DNA from: Dipetalonema caudispina
Taxonomy: Eukaryota > Nematoda > Chromadorea > Rhabditida > Onchocercidae
Assembly (NCBI GenBank): GCA_013365325.1
Contig: JABVXV010000134.1
Span: 62,001-126,000 of the forward strand
Direction of reading: 5' to 3'
Length of the DNA: 64,000 bases
The notes below the pieces were generated by a model, which saw nothing but the letters and a program-made list of their open reading frames with translations, made no database searches and had not been told where the DNA came from. Below, piece by piece: positions 56,301-63,241 of this stretch. The position numbers were made by a program, and so were the translations under genes. Every line of letters starts with the position of its first letter. Position 1 is the first letter of the stretch.

Positions 56301-59300
56301 TAACCAATGATAAATGAAATTTCTGAATTGCATTTGGTATTCTAGAAAGTCTTTTAAAAACAGTAATTTGACAAGTGAGTAAATTCAGAGTGAGAAACAA
56401 CATTGGCCCTATATGCCGGCACGTTTGGGACCCGTAACGGATTCGGCGCAATCTACGATGACCCGTGAATTCAATGAGAATTTCGAGAGACGCATCGATC
56501 GTTACGCTTCGTTGCCAACGCTGGACAGTGATACACGCGGAACATTGATTAAGATTAAGGTATCTTGAATGGTATTATTTTGTGTAAGGATTAGTTAGGC
56601 ACATTGCATACATCCCCCTTAACAACGAGAAAATAAATCCAAACTTATCTAAAATTCTGTACTGTTGAAAAGATTGTTGAAATGTTCTTTGTGTTATTTT
56701 CTACATCGTTGTAATACAACTTTACAATGTATCAAATCTATCAAATGCATGCTGCTTTTCGCATTTTCTTTAAGATTTAAACTTGGAGATGTGCATCAAA
56801 ATGCGGAAAATTTGATAGAAATGTTGTATTAACTGTATCTAAATGCGTTTTAATCATGATTTGAAAAGTATTTAACTTTAACAATCCATTTTACTCATTC
56901 ATTTTTCTAATTCATTGTACACTCTATCTTTCGCATCTTTCTTTAATCTAACCTATAGTATTTTCATGAGTTTATGACAAAACATTATGGTGGAAAGTTA
57001 TCATCGCTCATAAAATTCGATTAAATTTAATGAATTTCCAACGAAATTCATCGTAACTATCCTTACTAAACGCATGTTGAACAATACCAATATAATTATA
57101 GTTGAAATCTTCATTTAAGCATTTATTTTTTTATTTTTTCTTTTCTTTTCAAATTATTTCCCAAATCCTTTTTTTTTTCACTTCTGATATAAATTTTAAT
57201 TTTCGAAACTTATTTCGAAGTTTGTTCACAAGAATATATTTAAGTATTTTAAACAAAAAATCAATAATCTATGTTATAAGCTATAAGAAAATACTGTTGG
57301 ATGAAATTTCAATTGAGTATCAATGGAAATAGTTATATGGAATATCTATTGATACTTTCTGTATAGGTCATCTGTGATAAGATGTTACCAAATGAATTAT
57401 TAGGAATACCGAAATAGGATTCATTAGATGATCTGATTTTTCATTAAATCTTTCAGATTGCTTCTTGTATTTATGTTTCAGTCCTTCAGTCGTTCCTTAT
57501 GCATGTTAGCATGATATTTAACACTTGGAAATGTTTCCTATAATCCCTTCTCTATCATTATCAATTAATTTATTATTCTTTATTCAACTGGACATAATTG
57601 TTAATGAAATAACAGATAAACAAAGGTAAGTGTTTATCAAAATATCTATCAAAGTATTACATTACAAACTATCAACTTTTTATAACTATGAAAAATATCA
57701 AAGTTATTAGAGGTTGAAGAATTCTAACTTTAGAAGTTCTTCCAATTAAGATTTATCGAAATCTAAATTTAGATTTAAATTTTAGCCAGAAACATCAATA
57801 TGTCCGGAATTTCAGGATGATAAACCTCGAGGTATCATGAAACGTCGTGAGCTGGAAACAAAGGATCAAATGATGTATGCAGAAGAACCACGACAGATAG
57901 TTCGAAATGATCGTTGGGATGAGCGACAAATTGTTTCAGCGGTTAGTGTCAATATTTTAGTTGTAATTTTCAAAATACTTTAAATTTTTTAAATTTAAAA
58001 AATTTTTTAACATCAAGCGATTACAATTTATTTGCACGGAAACTTATTTAACTTTTTCTGCTTTTTTTTTCCTTTTTTTTCGAAATTATCAATAATCTTA
58101 AAAAGTTCAACAATTTAGAAACCAAAAATAACAGAAACAGTACAAAGAGTGGAAGAACATAAACGAATTGAAGAAATTGAAAGACGTGTACAACGTAAAG
58201 AAAAGAAGGAAAAAAAGCATCGTAGCTCACATCGAACTTATCATCATCGTAGTAGTGGTAATCGTGATGGTTATGCATATAATGGATACAGTGATGAAGG
58301 TGAAGCAATTTACAAATTTTGATTTACATTTAATTTCCTTTTTTTCTTTTTCTTTCTTTTTTATTAAATTTTATTTTCAAATACGTGGTTAAATTTAATA
58401 GAATTTAAAGTTGTAAAAATAAAAGTAACATGTTTTGTGAATAGAGTTGGAAAATAAGTTGTGCTGAAAAGTTAAATTTGACTCAGTGAAACGAGCTATT
58501 CTCATAAATTGGTCATATCAAGGTTGAATTTTGGAGTACAATTGAGTCAAACTTTAGAATAAATATTACAAATTATAATTTTCCACAAGGATATATTGTT
58601 GCTTTGCATATATTAGTTTTGGCAATGGCTATGAGTTTTTGTGTCGTATCGCCCATAATTCTAATTCTTGCACAATTCTGCTACGCGAACTACACGATTT
58701 ATAACATTTCTTGTTGGAATTTTCTACGGATTTTATTTATTAGTCTAAGCTACCCGTGATACGTATACTACTGTTCAGACCGAATTACAATCAGACAGCA
58801 ACAGGTTACTCGTCATCAAAATCATGAAAATGAAAATCAGCCAGTTTCAATTTTGAAAAATTGGAATGGTGAAGATTCTGGATATCGAAAGTTGACAAGA
58901 ATAAACGGAAAGTGTGATCGGAGTGTTGGTACCACAGGAAACATTCGCAATATTTCGGTAACTGCAGCTCCAACCATAACACGTATCTACGAAATTCGTC
59001 CATTCTCACCAAGTGAATTGAGCAGATCGATCCGAAATGCTTACAATGCTGCAGATCAAGCTTATCGTAATATTTGTATGGTCACTAACTACAACTGTCC
59101 TTCGTTTCACTATCATTCGTTTCCGTCGTTTTCCTTCTTTTTTTTTTTTTTTTTTTTTTCTGTCTGTGATTAATTAATTTGAAAATATTCAACAGACCAA
59201 TTTTGGATGAGTTATAGACTGTAAATTATAGATTGGAGATTTCGAGTTGTGAATTTCAGGTAATGTATCCGAATTAATTTTCTGTTTGGTGGGTTTTATC

Positions 59301-60778
59301 AGATGATTGCAATTTCCGTTTTCAGGTTATCGTAGCAACTCACTATCACGACAGAACGGTTATTTACCTGCACATGAAAGTTATATGCGATCTGTAACAA
59401 CACGTCGTGAAAAAGATGGGGTATACTTTAATTACAACAATTTAAAAATAAGTGTTGTGGAAAATTAACAAAAAAAGTTATGCTTAAAAGAAATACATTG
59501 AAACTGTAAAATTTCCCTAATTTTTTTTCTCTCAAAACTAATTACTGTTTTTTTTTTTTTTTTTCTTTAAATAATATAATATGAAGATATTGTAGCGTTA
59601 TTACGATGACGGACGTCTGATAACAAATGGAAGTCTTTCCAATGGACGTTTCGGTTCTTCATTATCCGATAGCTTGAGGCGTGGTGAACTACGTTATAAT
59701 CCGAATGGTGATATTCGGGAAGTACATCATAGTTCATCGGGTCGTAATGGACGTATTCATAAAAGTCTTTCTACTCGTTAGTACTTTCTATTTTATTTAA
59801 ATTTATATATTAATTTTTAATTCGAATTTTATCCAGACAAACTAATGATCGTTGTAAAATCAACATATATCAGATGTGTACTTAAAAATCATCCTTATAC
59901 AGTTAATGTAAGCTATATTAATCGATGAAAAGATAATTTAATTTCACTTTAAAGGTGATGTTTATGATTCGGGTTCGGGTGTTAATTACGATGCTGATCA
60001 CTATCGTTCATCATCCTATCGTCGTGGTAGTCAACAGAGTGGTGGTCCATTTGTTGAATTTCCACCAACTTTACCTCGCGATCGTGATGCACCAATACCT
60101 CCACCACATCGTGCTAGAGCACCATCCGATGATTTCTACAGGCCGATCATCAAAAGTCGAAGCTATGCAGATTGGGATGAAGGACGCGGATTTTCACAAT
60201 CCATTAGAAGGTTAGTAAAGCAGCAATTCTTTAAGGAATGAAATTCAACTTGAATTTTTTGTTTAATAAACAAAATGTTTCTGCTATAACGTAGTTTTAT
60301 TTAGACGTAATGAAGATATGGCTCGATTAGAGAATGAATTTCGTGATTCGTTGCTAATGCCATTGCCAAATATGTCAAATAGCAGTGGTAATATGTATGA
60401 GCGTGATCATCGTCATGAACAAATACCCGGTGGTTATGAGACTTACGATCGGGAAGTTAAGAGTAGTAGTGGTCGACGCATCAATAAAGATGGCAATCCC
60501 ACTGAGTATAAGTAAGTTTCTTTTTAATTTCACAAGAATAATTAATACATAAATTTTGGACATTTAGCAATTGCGTCAAAATTACTTAAAAATCTTCCCT
60601 TTTAATTCGTTAATTTTAATGAAATTTTTTGTGAATTTTAATCAAACTTTCAACTTTGTTTTTCTTGATTAGAATATCAATTAAGTATCGTCCAATTAAT
60701 GTTTTTTTTTCCTTTTTCAGGGAGCAATCACAAGAATGTAGTTACAAACGTGAAACAGAATCGGATCGTAGACGTTGA
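16917..60778 (+). CDS. gene B overall: giant multi-promoter gene for a Ser/Arg/Gln/Pro-rich scaffold-like protein
   Basis: About 40 short + strand exons join with matching codon phase over 44 kb; segments are described in the entries that follow. Most junctions are phase 0, so exons or whole blocks can be skipped without a frame change. Predicted products: about 1,825 aa from ATG 16969 to the stop at 60778; 1,625 aa from ATG 41060 to 60778; 1,092 aa from ATG 41060 to the stop at 49401. The protein is hydrophilic, with no signal peptide or membrane helix. It has charged helices in the middle, proline-rich tracts at both ends, and a recurring short motif around E-T/I-R-P. I cannot name a domain. 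Long, domain-poor, multi-isoform nematode proteins of this type include epidermal attachment proteins such as PAT-12; homology is only a hypothesis. Whether the blocks before 49401 and after 51044 are one gene or two adjacent genes is open. A shared phase of 0 allows both. Confidence 0.72.
16969..17041 (+). CDS. gene B candidate first coding exon (distal start)
   Basis: An ATG at 16969 opens 24 codons (MTKTISTINIQYTAKVPLIG, then WNEN) and one extra base before the strong donor G|GTAAGC at 17042. The resulting phase 1 fits exactly the exon at 28308, where the split codon becomes GTG (Val). A TTTTTAG acceptor at 16910-16916 would start a 52-base 5' UTR. The frame is also open back to that acceptor, so this could instead be an internal exon beginning with FCSKNWNFTLQFGWRIK. 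The intron to the next exon would be 11.3 kb, long but not impossible in this gene. Confidence 0.45.
17727..17766. repeat. long poly-A tract with poly-T mirror nearby
   Basis: About 30 consecutive A followed by GAAAAAAAAG, with a poly-T run at 17800-17810. Together they form a low-complexity, potentially pairing A/T segment inside the first intron of gene B. Confidence 0.8.
18536..18560. repeat. (TC)n microsatellite
   Basis: Perfect CT dinucleotide run of about 12 units, preceded by a T-rich stretch. Confidence 0.85.
18873..18937. repeat. short tandem repeat, AAAATACTCAATTA-type unit, 3 copies
   Basis: AAAATACTCAATTA recurs three times with AAGTTTA-like spacers of unequal length. It is a small, diverged tandem array in the first intron of gene B. 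Confidence 0.6.
19421..19549. repeat. (TCA)n followed by (ATT)n trinucleotide array
   Basis: About 100 bases of nearly perfect TCA/ATC triplets run directly into about nine ATT triplets. In one frame this gives a His run then a Tyr run, but there is no splice or start context, so I read it as a non-coding microsatellite. Confidence 0.85.
19913..20118. repeat. minisatellite, 41-bp unit, about 5 copies
   Basis: Units begin with TTCATTACAATCATTT at 19913, 19954, 19995, 20036 and 20078 (spacing 41, 41, 41, 42). The middle copies are very similar, sharing CTACGA(T/C)TTCTGTCATC; the last copy is diverged. It sits beside the GC-richer patch in the first intron of gene B. Confidence 0.85.
22786..22870. 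repeat. tandem repeat, 38-bp unit, about 2.2 copies
   Basis: ACGTAAACTAA...TGACTTTCATTC recurs at 22786 and 22824, with a partial third copy (ATGTAAAATTAAATT) at 22862. The exact spacing is 38 bases. Confidence 0.7.
23177..23246. repeat. tandem duplication, 35-bp unit
   Basis: Two copies of TTTG(G/T)TCAT(T/C)TAATTTTATC followed by CGAATTACTGTGAAA, starting at 23177 and 23212, almost identical and therefore rather recent. Confidence 0.8.
24556..24606. repeat. (GA)n-rich purine tract
   Basis: Purine-only stretch of GA repeats broken by AAA and GGGGG. It is one of few G-rich segments in the window. Confidence 0.75.
25709..25794. repeat. (GTAT)n/(GT)n microsatellite
   Basis: Mixed GTAT, GTGT and ATGT units over about 85 bases. 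Together with the CA-rich array 190 bases downstream it could form an inverted pair in RNA. Confidence 0.8.
25980..26050. repeat. (CA)n/(CATA)n microsatellite
   Basis: ACACAC runs broken by ATAC units and ending in ACAGACAGACAC. It is complementary in kind to the GT-rich array at 25709-25794. Confidence 0.8.
26320..26347. repeat. (CT)n microsatellite
   Basis: Perfect CT run of about 13 units within a longer pyrimidine stretch. Confidence 0.85.
27001..27051. repeat. (CT)n microsatellite with CCCT interruptions
   Basis: About 50 bases of CT units interrupted twice by CCCT in a regular way, suggesting slippage of a larger unit. Confidence 0.85.
28308..28939 (+). CDS. gene B N-terminal exons 28308-28499 and 28749-28939
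   Basis: Exon 28308-28499 follows ATTTTCATAG and starts in phase 1; it has no ATG of its own near the start, so an upstream exon is needed. It encodes GRVKQVRPKSFNFSNSRL and a proline-rich stretch, SPPPLPGIPPPQLL, a possible SH3- or EVH1-type ligand. It ends at G|GTAAGT. Exon 28749-28939 follows TTTGTTTAG and ends at the strong donor CCT|GTAAGT in phase 0. It encodes GLLLLGVVTKQRQW, a Ser/Lys-rich part and RQWSTPIEKVVEGQPPRP. The phases agree between the two exons and with the common exon at 35643. QRQW and VRQW form a loose repeat. The function is unknown. Confidence 0.75.
28940..34890. other. gene B intron, about 6 kb to the next start or common exon
   Basis: AT-rich, with many poly-A/poly-T tracts and the 43-bp minisatellite at 29860-29988. 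A short coding-like stretch at about 30500-30633 lacks matching splice phases. No exon can be supported. The promoter of the start at 34891 should lie just before that position. Confidence 0.5.
29860..29988. repeat. minisatellite, 43-bp unit, 3 copies
   Basis: (A/C)CCAATAAATTGAACAATAC followed by a CTTTTGGTAATTTAATATT-like part, at 29860, 29903 and 29946, spaced exactly 43 bases apart with few differences. Confidence 0.85.
34891..34953 (+). CDS. gene B alternative first coding exon (middle start)
   Basis: ATG at 34891 opens 21 codons (MVEQPQVRRFSPMFMERLRV plus F) up to the donor TTT|GTATGT, in phase 0. There is no usable acceptor directly in front, and an in-frame stop (TAA) lies upstream, so it reads as a first exon with its own promoter rather than an internal one. 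It joins in frame to the exon at 35643, the same exon that the distal N-terminus (28939, phase 0) can enter. This gives two N-termini for the same body. Confidence 0.65.
35643..37652 (+). CDS. gene B common exons, block 1 (six phase-0 exons incl. a 21-nt microexon)
   Basis: Exons 35643-35732, 35870-35929, 36165-36347, 36830-36985, 37114-37164 and 37632-37652. Each is a multiple of three and all introns are GT-AG, so every one can be skipped in frame. Together they encode 187 residues. Notable segments are PTIIHGEAQKSVIQSITPSY, NFGSDLNLPEAVGDYK, AVETRPITTSAYLTESLDRH and NKPWDKPQWPGPK. The fourth exon has the first copy of the E-T-R-P-I motif and a Trp-Pro cluster. The fifth and sixth exons (SLKELDEIKK, TIEALQK) are tiny and helical, like a cassette of alternatively used coil segments. 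No domain is recognised. Reading frame, splice sites and non-random composition support the exons well. Confidence 0.85.
38035..38748 (+). pseudogene. coding-like island, same frame with several stops; overlapped by an open - frame
   Basis: Three open stretches in the same + frame (38035-38220, 38233 to about 38382, 38557-38748) are separated by stops. They read as protein-like sequence (GKSQKVDGIAMECYSKNVRF; LLKCYFLDTSSLWNKYW; NSIDPWVIEEIRRILYRHKH). On the - strand a 98-codon frame (38051-38347) is also open. There are no matching splice sites, so it is not part of gene B as I read it. It could be a decayed gene or mobile-element fragment, or chance. I recognise no family. Confidence 0.25.
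40263..40309. repeat. 8-bp tandem repeat (AATGAACG)n
   Basis: Four to five units of AATGAACG ending in GAACGAACG, about 800 bases before the ATG at 41060. Confidence 0.85.
40521..40570. repeat. (GAT)n-type array
   Basis: GATGATGAT units mixed with AGTGAT/AGCGAT, 490 bases upstream of the start at 41060. Confidence 0.75.
41060..41476 (+). CDS. gene B alternative first coding exon (proximal start), 139 codons
   Basis: The ATG at 41060 is preceded by an in-frame TGA at 41039-41041 and no acceptor follows that stop, so this is a true first exon. It encodes a Ser/Thr/Pro-rich, poorly ordered N-terminus beginning MSNEISHPSDHDDFFTAA, with RRPYRPLRTFTPAPYRSP and SISTL-like low-complexity stretches, and ends SLEQ|GTTGTT in phase 0. 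The donor matches the next exon at 42506. It would replace all N-terminal exons upstream, giving an isoform without the first Trp-Pro block. The many Ser-Pro and Thr-Pro pairs suggest regulation by phosphorylation, an inference only. Confidence 0.85.
42506..44890 (+). CDS. gene B common exons, block 2a (42506-44890)
   Basis: Exons 42506-42643, 42784-42966, 43308-43535, 44169-44407 and 44777-44890. The first three junctions are phase 0 and the last two phase 2; all match. The first follows either the exon ending at 41476 or the microexon ending at 37652. They encode a charged, Ser/Asn-rich chain with RRYRHQQREIPWSADTCKSS, PPLSIIAVQITDPKSNRRI, SSKQPKSILKQRSISLLSPS, and a helical Gln-rich part, NKLYQVMQENLRQQKLLRPQ, followed by TPRHLPQASFNGPFFTLEEI. 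KSILKQRSISLL resembles a basic phosphorylation site. No known domain is visible. Confidence 0.85.
45018..46402 (+). CDS. gene B common exons, block 2b: charged helical region (45018-46402)
   Basis: Exons 45018-45087, 45311-45517, 45659-45820 and 46196-46402. The 70-nt exon 45018-45087 (VFRYGNRSKSVSVMEMN) brings the phase from 2 back to 0. The next two form a highly charged helix, probably coiled coil (DEYHRQKELELEAMRRKEEK; SHEELRQIDMNAEKRQKELY). The start of the third is ambiguous: it could be 45659 after TTTTAAG or 45647 after GTTAG, a four-residue difference. The last exon holds the second E-T-R-P-I copy (YETRPITATSEEGEHIYTP) and a well-patterned stretch, WKRLYIVDQSKPVARNEIIT then SEQLLEKERFDIDLLK, which looks conserved and may be a folded or binding segment. 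Confidence 0.85.
46052..46128. repeat. short direct duplication in gene B intron
   Basis: TTTTAAGATATCTTCATTAG followed by CTTTATT occurs twice, about 50 bases apart, separated by a related AAAGATATCTTCATATATC copy. Confidence 0.7.
46663..47425 (+). CDS. gene B common exons, block 2c: Trp/Pro/Gly-rich conserved-looking module
   Basis: Exons 46663-46822, 46997-47128 and 47262-47413, with phases 1-1-0. They encode REVFIEKPKPEPIIFRTG, KRWKPPPEQSYVWPYLRK, GEFRWQPVIYDPEYKQEHKS, TPENSLLDTPRGFGPGPLDE and SGGFYPHAPNAIK. The density of Trp, Pro, Gly and Tyr with little low complexity makes this the most domain-like part of gene B, though I cannot name the family. At 47413 the frame either splices (AAA|GTCTCT) to 47602 or reads on three codons to TAA at 47423-47425, giving an 806-aa product from ATG 41060. 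No AATAAA follows before 47602, so the short form is less likely. Confidence 0.85.
47602..48846 (+). CDS. gene B common exons, block 2d (47602-48846)
   Basis: Exons 47602-47701, 47875-48131 and 48766-48846, joined in phases 1, 0 and 0. They encode VLKKKQSQNLSDLHNSDLDK, a segment with DWEKIYDLPAHSSTITFND and REKLAAFENTLRQGTPLVHL, and a Gln/Arg-rich helix, YHRQQRLRQQLLSPTSTR. The final exon ends CAT CAG|GTCAAT in phase 0. From there the message can go to the terminal exon at 48970 or skip to the exon at 51044; both keep the frame. Confidence 0.82.
48970..49401 (+). CDS. gene B alternative terminal exon (stop at 49399-49401)
   Basis: This exon follows GAATTTAG in phase 0 and runs 143 codons to TGA. 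It encodes a His/Gln/Arg/Asn-rich, low-complexity tail: NHHQQRIPIFRSGRTSTP, PAVSAATPRRLTRIPM, and finally RSSINDYLSTRS. It uses CAA/CAT codons heavily. Possible poly(A) signals AATAAA follow at 49962-49967 and 50427-50432. The long open frame without an ATG at its start, exactly at an acceptor, supports a true terminal exon. Isoforms ending here lack the whole second block at 51044-60778. Confidence 0.78.
   Translation, partial: QQRNKRQIIPSNYSLVHQIDHRNANQSNRTCSTIHPDSCHQFTREIQQPKLLRSIRDHPEYNHHQQRIPIFRSGRTSTPCQYQQLVQPAVSAATPRRLTRIPMDTTMDRNNSQVIEIQRLPSRTSTINEWQRSSINDYLSTRS
49402..51043. other. 3' UTR and spacer between the two coding blocks of gene B
   Basis: It contains AATAAA at 49962-49967 and 50427-50432, an (AT)n run at 50401-50423, and the candidate exon at 50541-50600. 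A small exon-like unit at about 49538-49575 (after TTTTCAG, before GTAAGT) could splice in phase 2 to 50527 and give an alternative short tail ending at a TAA near 50592. Its composition (Ile/Phe-rich) is unlike the rest of gene B, so I do not call it. Confidence 0.45.
50541..50600 (+). CDS. candidate first exon of the second block of gene B
   Basis: An ATG at 50541 (or an in-frame ATG at 50559) opens 20 (or 14) codons ending NNIKSKDCRFKTV at the very strong donor GTG|GTAAGA, in phase 0. This fits the microexon at 51044. A CATCAG acceptor at 50521-50526 lies just upstream and could be a trans-splice site. If real, the second block is also expressed alone, as a protein of about 690 residues, or is a separate gene. 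Confidence 0.35.
51044..54458 (+). CDS. gene B second block, part 1 (51044-54458), with a 24-nt microexon
   Basis: Exons 51044-51067 (microexon, TASGGPKK), 52375-52509, 53657-53749 and 54282-54458. All are phase 0 and multiples of three. They encode SSDLDQLAQLNEKLLERS, RTDYKLVDSEIIKTAPEPVP, EQIRDMLESRISNDTSVN, and WQFSSHSFSPRSVVSVNGGG followed by LSPGLWRTLSRSNAAVQT. The last exon has an alternative donor inside (AAG|GTGCGT after 54380) that would remove 26 residues in frame. This exon and the next are clearly GC-richer than the others. Each can be skipped without a frame change. No domain is recognised. Confidence 0.82.
54459..56388. other. gene B intron, 1.9 kb
   Basis: It begins with the GT repeat, then two poly-A tracts (54575-54597 and 54616-54640) and AT-rich sequence. 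Short open frames (54824-55030 +, 56039-56287 -) have no splice context. No exon is seen. Confidence 0.5.
54490..54531. repeat. (GT)n microsatellite just after an exon
   Basis: GT/GTAT units begin 31 bases after the donor at 54459. GT-rich tracts close to a donor can bind CELF-type splicing factors in animals, so a role in exon choice is possible but not shown. Confidence 0.8.
56389..58299 (+). CDS. gene B second block, part 2 (56389-58299)
   Basis: Exons 56389-56559, 57786-57941 and 58119-58299 (phases 0, 0, then ending phase 1). The first encodes SEKQHWPYMPARLGPVTDSA and FNENFERRIDRYASLPTLDS, with another Trp-Pro cluster and good codon mix. The second includes CPEFQDDKPRGIMKRRELET and RNDRWDERQIVSA. 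The third is a strongly basic helix (VEEHKRIEEIERRVQRKEKK) followed by a His/Arg/Ser-rich tail and DGYAYNGYSDEG. The basic part could bind actin, lipid or nucleic acid; this is a guess from charge alone. Confidence 0.83.
58779..60778 (+). CDS. gene B C-terminal exons to the stop at 60776-60778
   Basis: Exons 58779-59075, 59326-59420, 59596-59776, 59955-60210, 60305-60511 and 60721-60778. Phases match through all junctions (1, 0, 1, 2, 2). They encode RITIRQQQVTRHQNHENE, the third R-P copy (ITRIYEIRPFSPSELS), a Ser/Arg/Gly/Tyr-rich part, the proline-rich EFPPTLPRDRDAPIPPPHR, SYADWDEG and the final SSSGRRINKDGNPTEYK plus EQSQECSYKRETESDRRR. The acceptor at 59955 is AAAG rather than CAG/TAG. The acidic-basic proline-rich part resembles SH3 ligands. 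A poly(A) signal AATAAA lies at 60976-60981, about 200 bases past the stop. Confidence 0.85.
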
Positions 60779-60975
60779 AAATCGAAGAAACATTTCGCAT
60801 CATTTTTTTTTTCTTTTTTTAGAATATTATCTTAATTCTTTTTGCAGTGCCAATTTTGTTCTTTTTTCTTCTTTTTTCTTGAAAATTCTTCTTTATAAGC
60901 TCAAATATTATAGTTTAAAGATGGAAAAAAGATGCGAGTTCAAGAAAGTATATATCACTCTATTTTATTTGTGAT

Positions 60976-60981
60976 AATAAA
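60976..60981 (+). terminator. probable poly(A) signal of gene B
   Basis: AATAAA about 198 bases after the stop codon at 60778, in an AT-rich 3' region. It marks the likely end of the longest gene B transcript. Confidence 0.6.
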
Positions 60982-63241
60982 TTTTAAAATATTTCGTGAA
61001 ATTATCTAAAAAAAAAAAAGAAAATATCTCAAAATATGTTCCAAAATTTGACCTGTTTTTTCTCATCGTACATTATGTATTTAAACAAATAAAAACGGGA
61101 AATTATCTTTTCCCTCAAAATTTGAAAATACAAAATTTCCACATTTCTTATATTTCGACAGAATTTGAAATTAAAAAATCAAAATTCCATTAATGAAACT
61201 TGAAATGACTTAAATATTTTGTATAAACAAAAAAAAAAAAAAACTATTTTTCTTTTTATAGCACTTACGAATTATTTTTCTATTCTTCCAACATATCATA
61301 ATAGAATTTTTGAAGTTTAAATCAAAAAGATATTTTGTGACATGTTGTAGAAAATTTCCAAAAATATTTGCATTATAATACCTTAACAATCTTTTGAACT
61401 TTTCAATATTTTTTTCTTTTTTTTTTTCGATTGCTATAATTTGCTCCACAACCATCAAAATATTTCACGTATATATTGTCGCAAGATTTTACGTAAAATT
61501 ATCATCACATTCGCTTTCTCCTATACCTATTCCTTTATTCATTTTAATTCTTTTTTTTGCTACCATTTCATATTAAAGTAATGTAATCTTTCATTTTCAT
61601 TCTGCATCATAATTTCTAATTCTTCTTCGTATGTGAACTTCCTTAAAAAGTTTCATACAATTTTTTTTTTTTTTTTGTTTCACTATGCGAAATGGAACTA
61701 TGGTTGAAGCTAATTTCGTCGTGTTTTTTTTTTAATTATCAACCAGCCTTATTTAAATTGCTCCTTAATTAGTATCACAAGATTTTCACTTGCTGTTTAT
61801 GCATAAAAATTTATCTAAAATAAATATTTATGCTAAACATAGTTTACCAATTTATATCATGCATACTTTTTTTCGAATTACCAACGTGATAAAAAAAAAA
61901 AAAAAATCAGGTAGGTTTTACAGTTAAATTTCTGACCAGTACCGAAATATTGCATTCCTTGTAATACTTTACCTTATAATCGATAGAGTTCACAATCTTC
62001 TAAAAGTTTAGTTTTTTCATTTGATAATGCAACAGCAACATACAACAATCATTTAACCTTTATGATCGCGAAATAAAATTATGTAGCAATGAATTTATTT
62101 TTGTTCAATTCATTGAAGTAAAATTGATATACGAAAATAATTATTAAAATTTTGATGAATGTAAATAAATCAGTAAACAATTCCAAAATATGGACCGAAT
62201 AAACTTCATAGAATAGTTTAGAGGAATGAAAAGGAATTTTTAAACTTTTTAAAAACTATTCAAATATAATTCATGTCTAATTTATATTTGAGGATATATT
62301 CCTATCCAGTTAATAAGGATCGAATATAAATAAAAGCTTTCAATATGAAATAGACACTAATAAAAATTATTAGCTATATATGTACAAACGAGCAAATAAT
62401 GTAAAGTATAAAAATAAAAAAAAAAAAAAAAAAAAGACACCGGTAATTTTAAAAAGTTACCTTATAACATATTCATTCTATTAGTAAGGGATGGATATCT
62501 TTATGGATACTATTAGCTGATCACAAATCTATCTCATTCATATTTTTATAAATTTCATGAAATATTCACACAGATCAGGAGTGATGATAATTGATTGATA
62601 AGATGTGATAAAAGATCCATTAGATTTCTCATTTTCATTGCTATTATAATTCTTTAAATGATTTAAATAGAATTGATAAATTATATGGGGAAATTTTTTT
62701 TTTTTTTTTTAGAAATGAGCATATTGATGTAACAAATTGAAAGAGAAAAAAAAAAAAAAAGAAAAAAACAATTTCTTTACGTAACTGAGAAAGAACGTTG
62801 GAAATGTTTCAACAGTAAAGATTGTACAAAAAATCTAATTTCATTTCCTATCTTTTCAATGTATATTTTAATAAATTCAAATTAAGCTTGCATGAGTTAA
62901 TTTAAATTATGAAAAGTTAACTAATATTTTATTATTTACAAATAGTGAGCAAAGAATTATTGTAGTGGCTACCTTTTCACTATTAATTATTTGTTTCTTG
63001 CAAAAGTGATGAAATTAGAATAGGAAAAGTTAAAATAAAGAAATAAGATTTTCTATAATTTTAAGAAATACTTTACGCAGACAAAGAAAAAGTGATACGT
63101 CAGGTGTAATAATACAAAAAAAAAAACACGCACGTGGAACTACCAATACCACAGTTTTGCCATGTATCAAAATACAAACAAAAAATTTAATTAACAATTG
63201 ACAGTGGTACTTCATCACAATGTTGAAAAAGATTCGATAAT
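60982..63241. other. intergenic region between convergent gene B and the - strand gene
   Basis: AT-rich, with several poly-A/poly-T tracts (61230-61243, 61662-61676, 62417-62435, 62696-62710, 62745-62766). The open frames are Lys/Phe/Ile-rich and unsupported. No gene is seen. The 3' UTR of the - strand gene should lie in the last few hundred bases. Confidence 0.5.
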
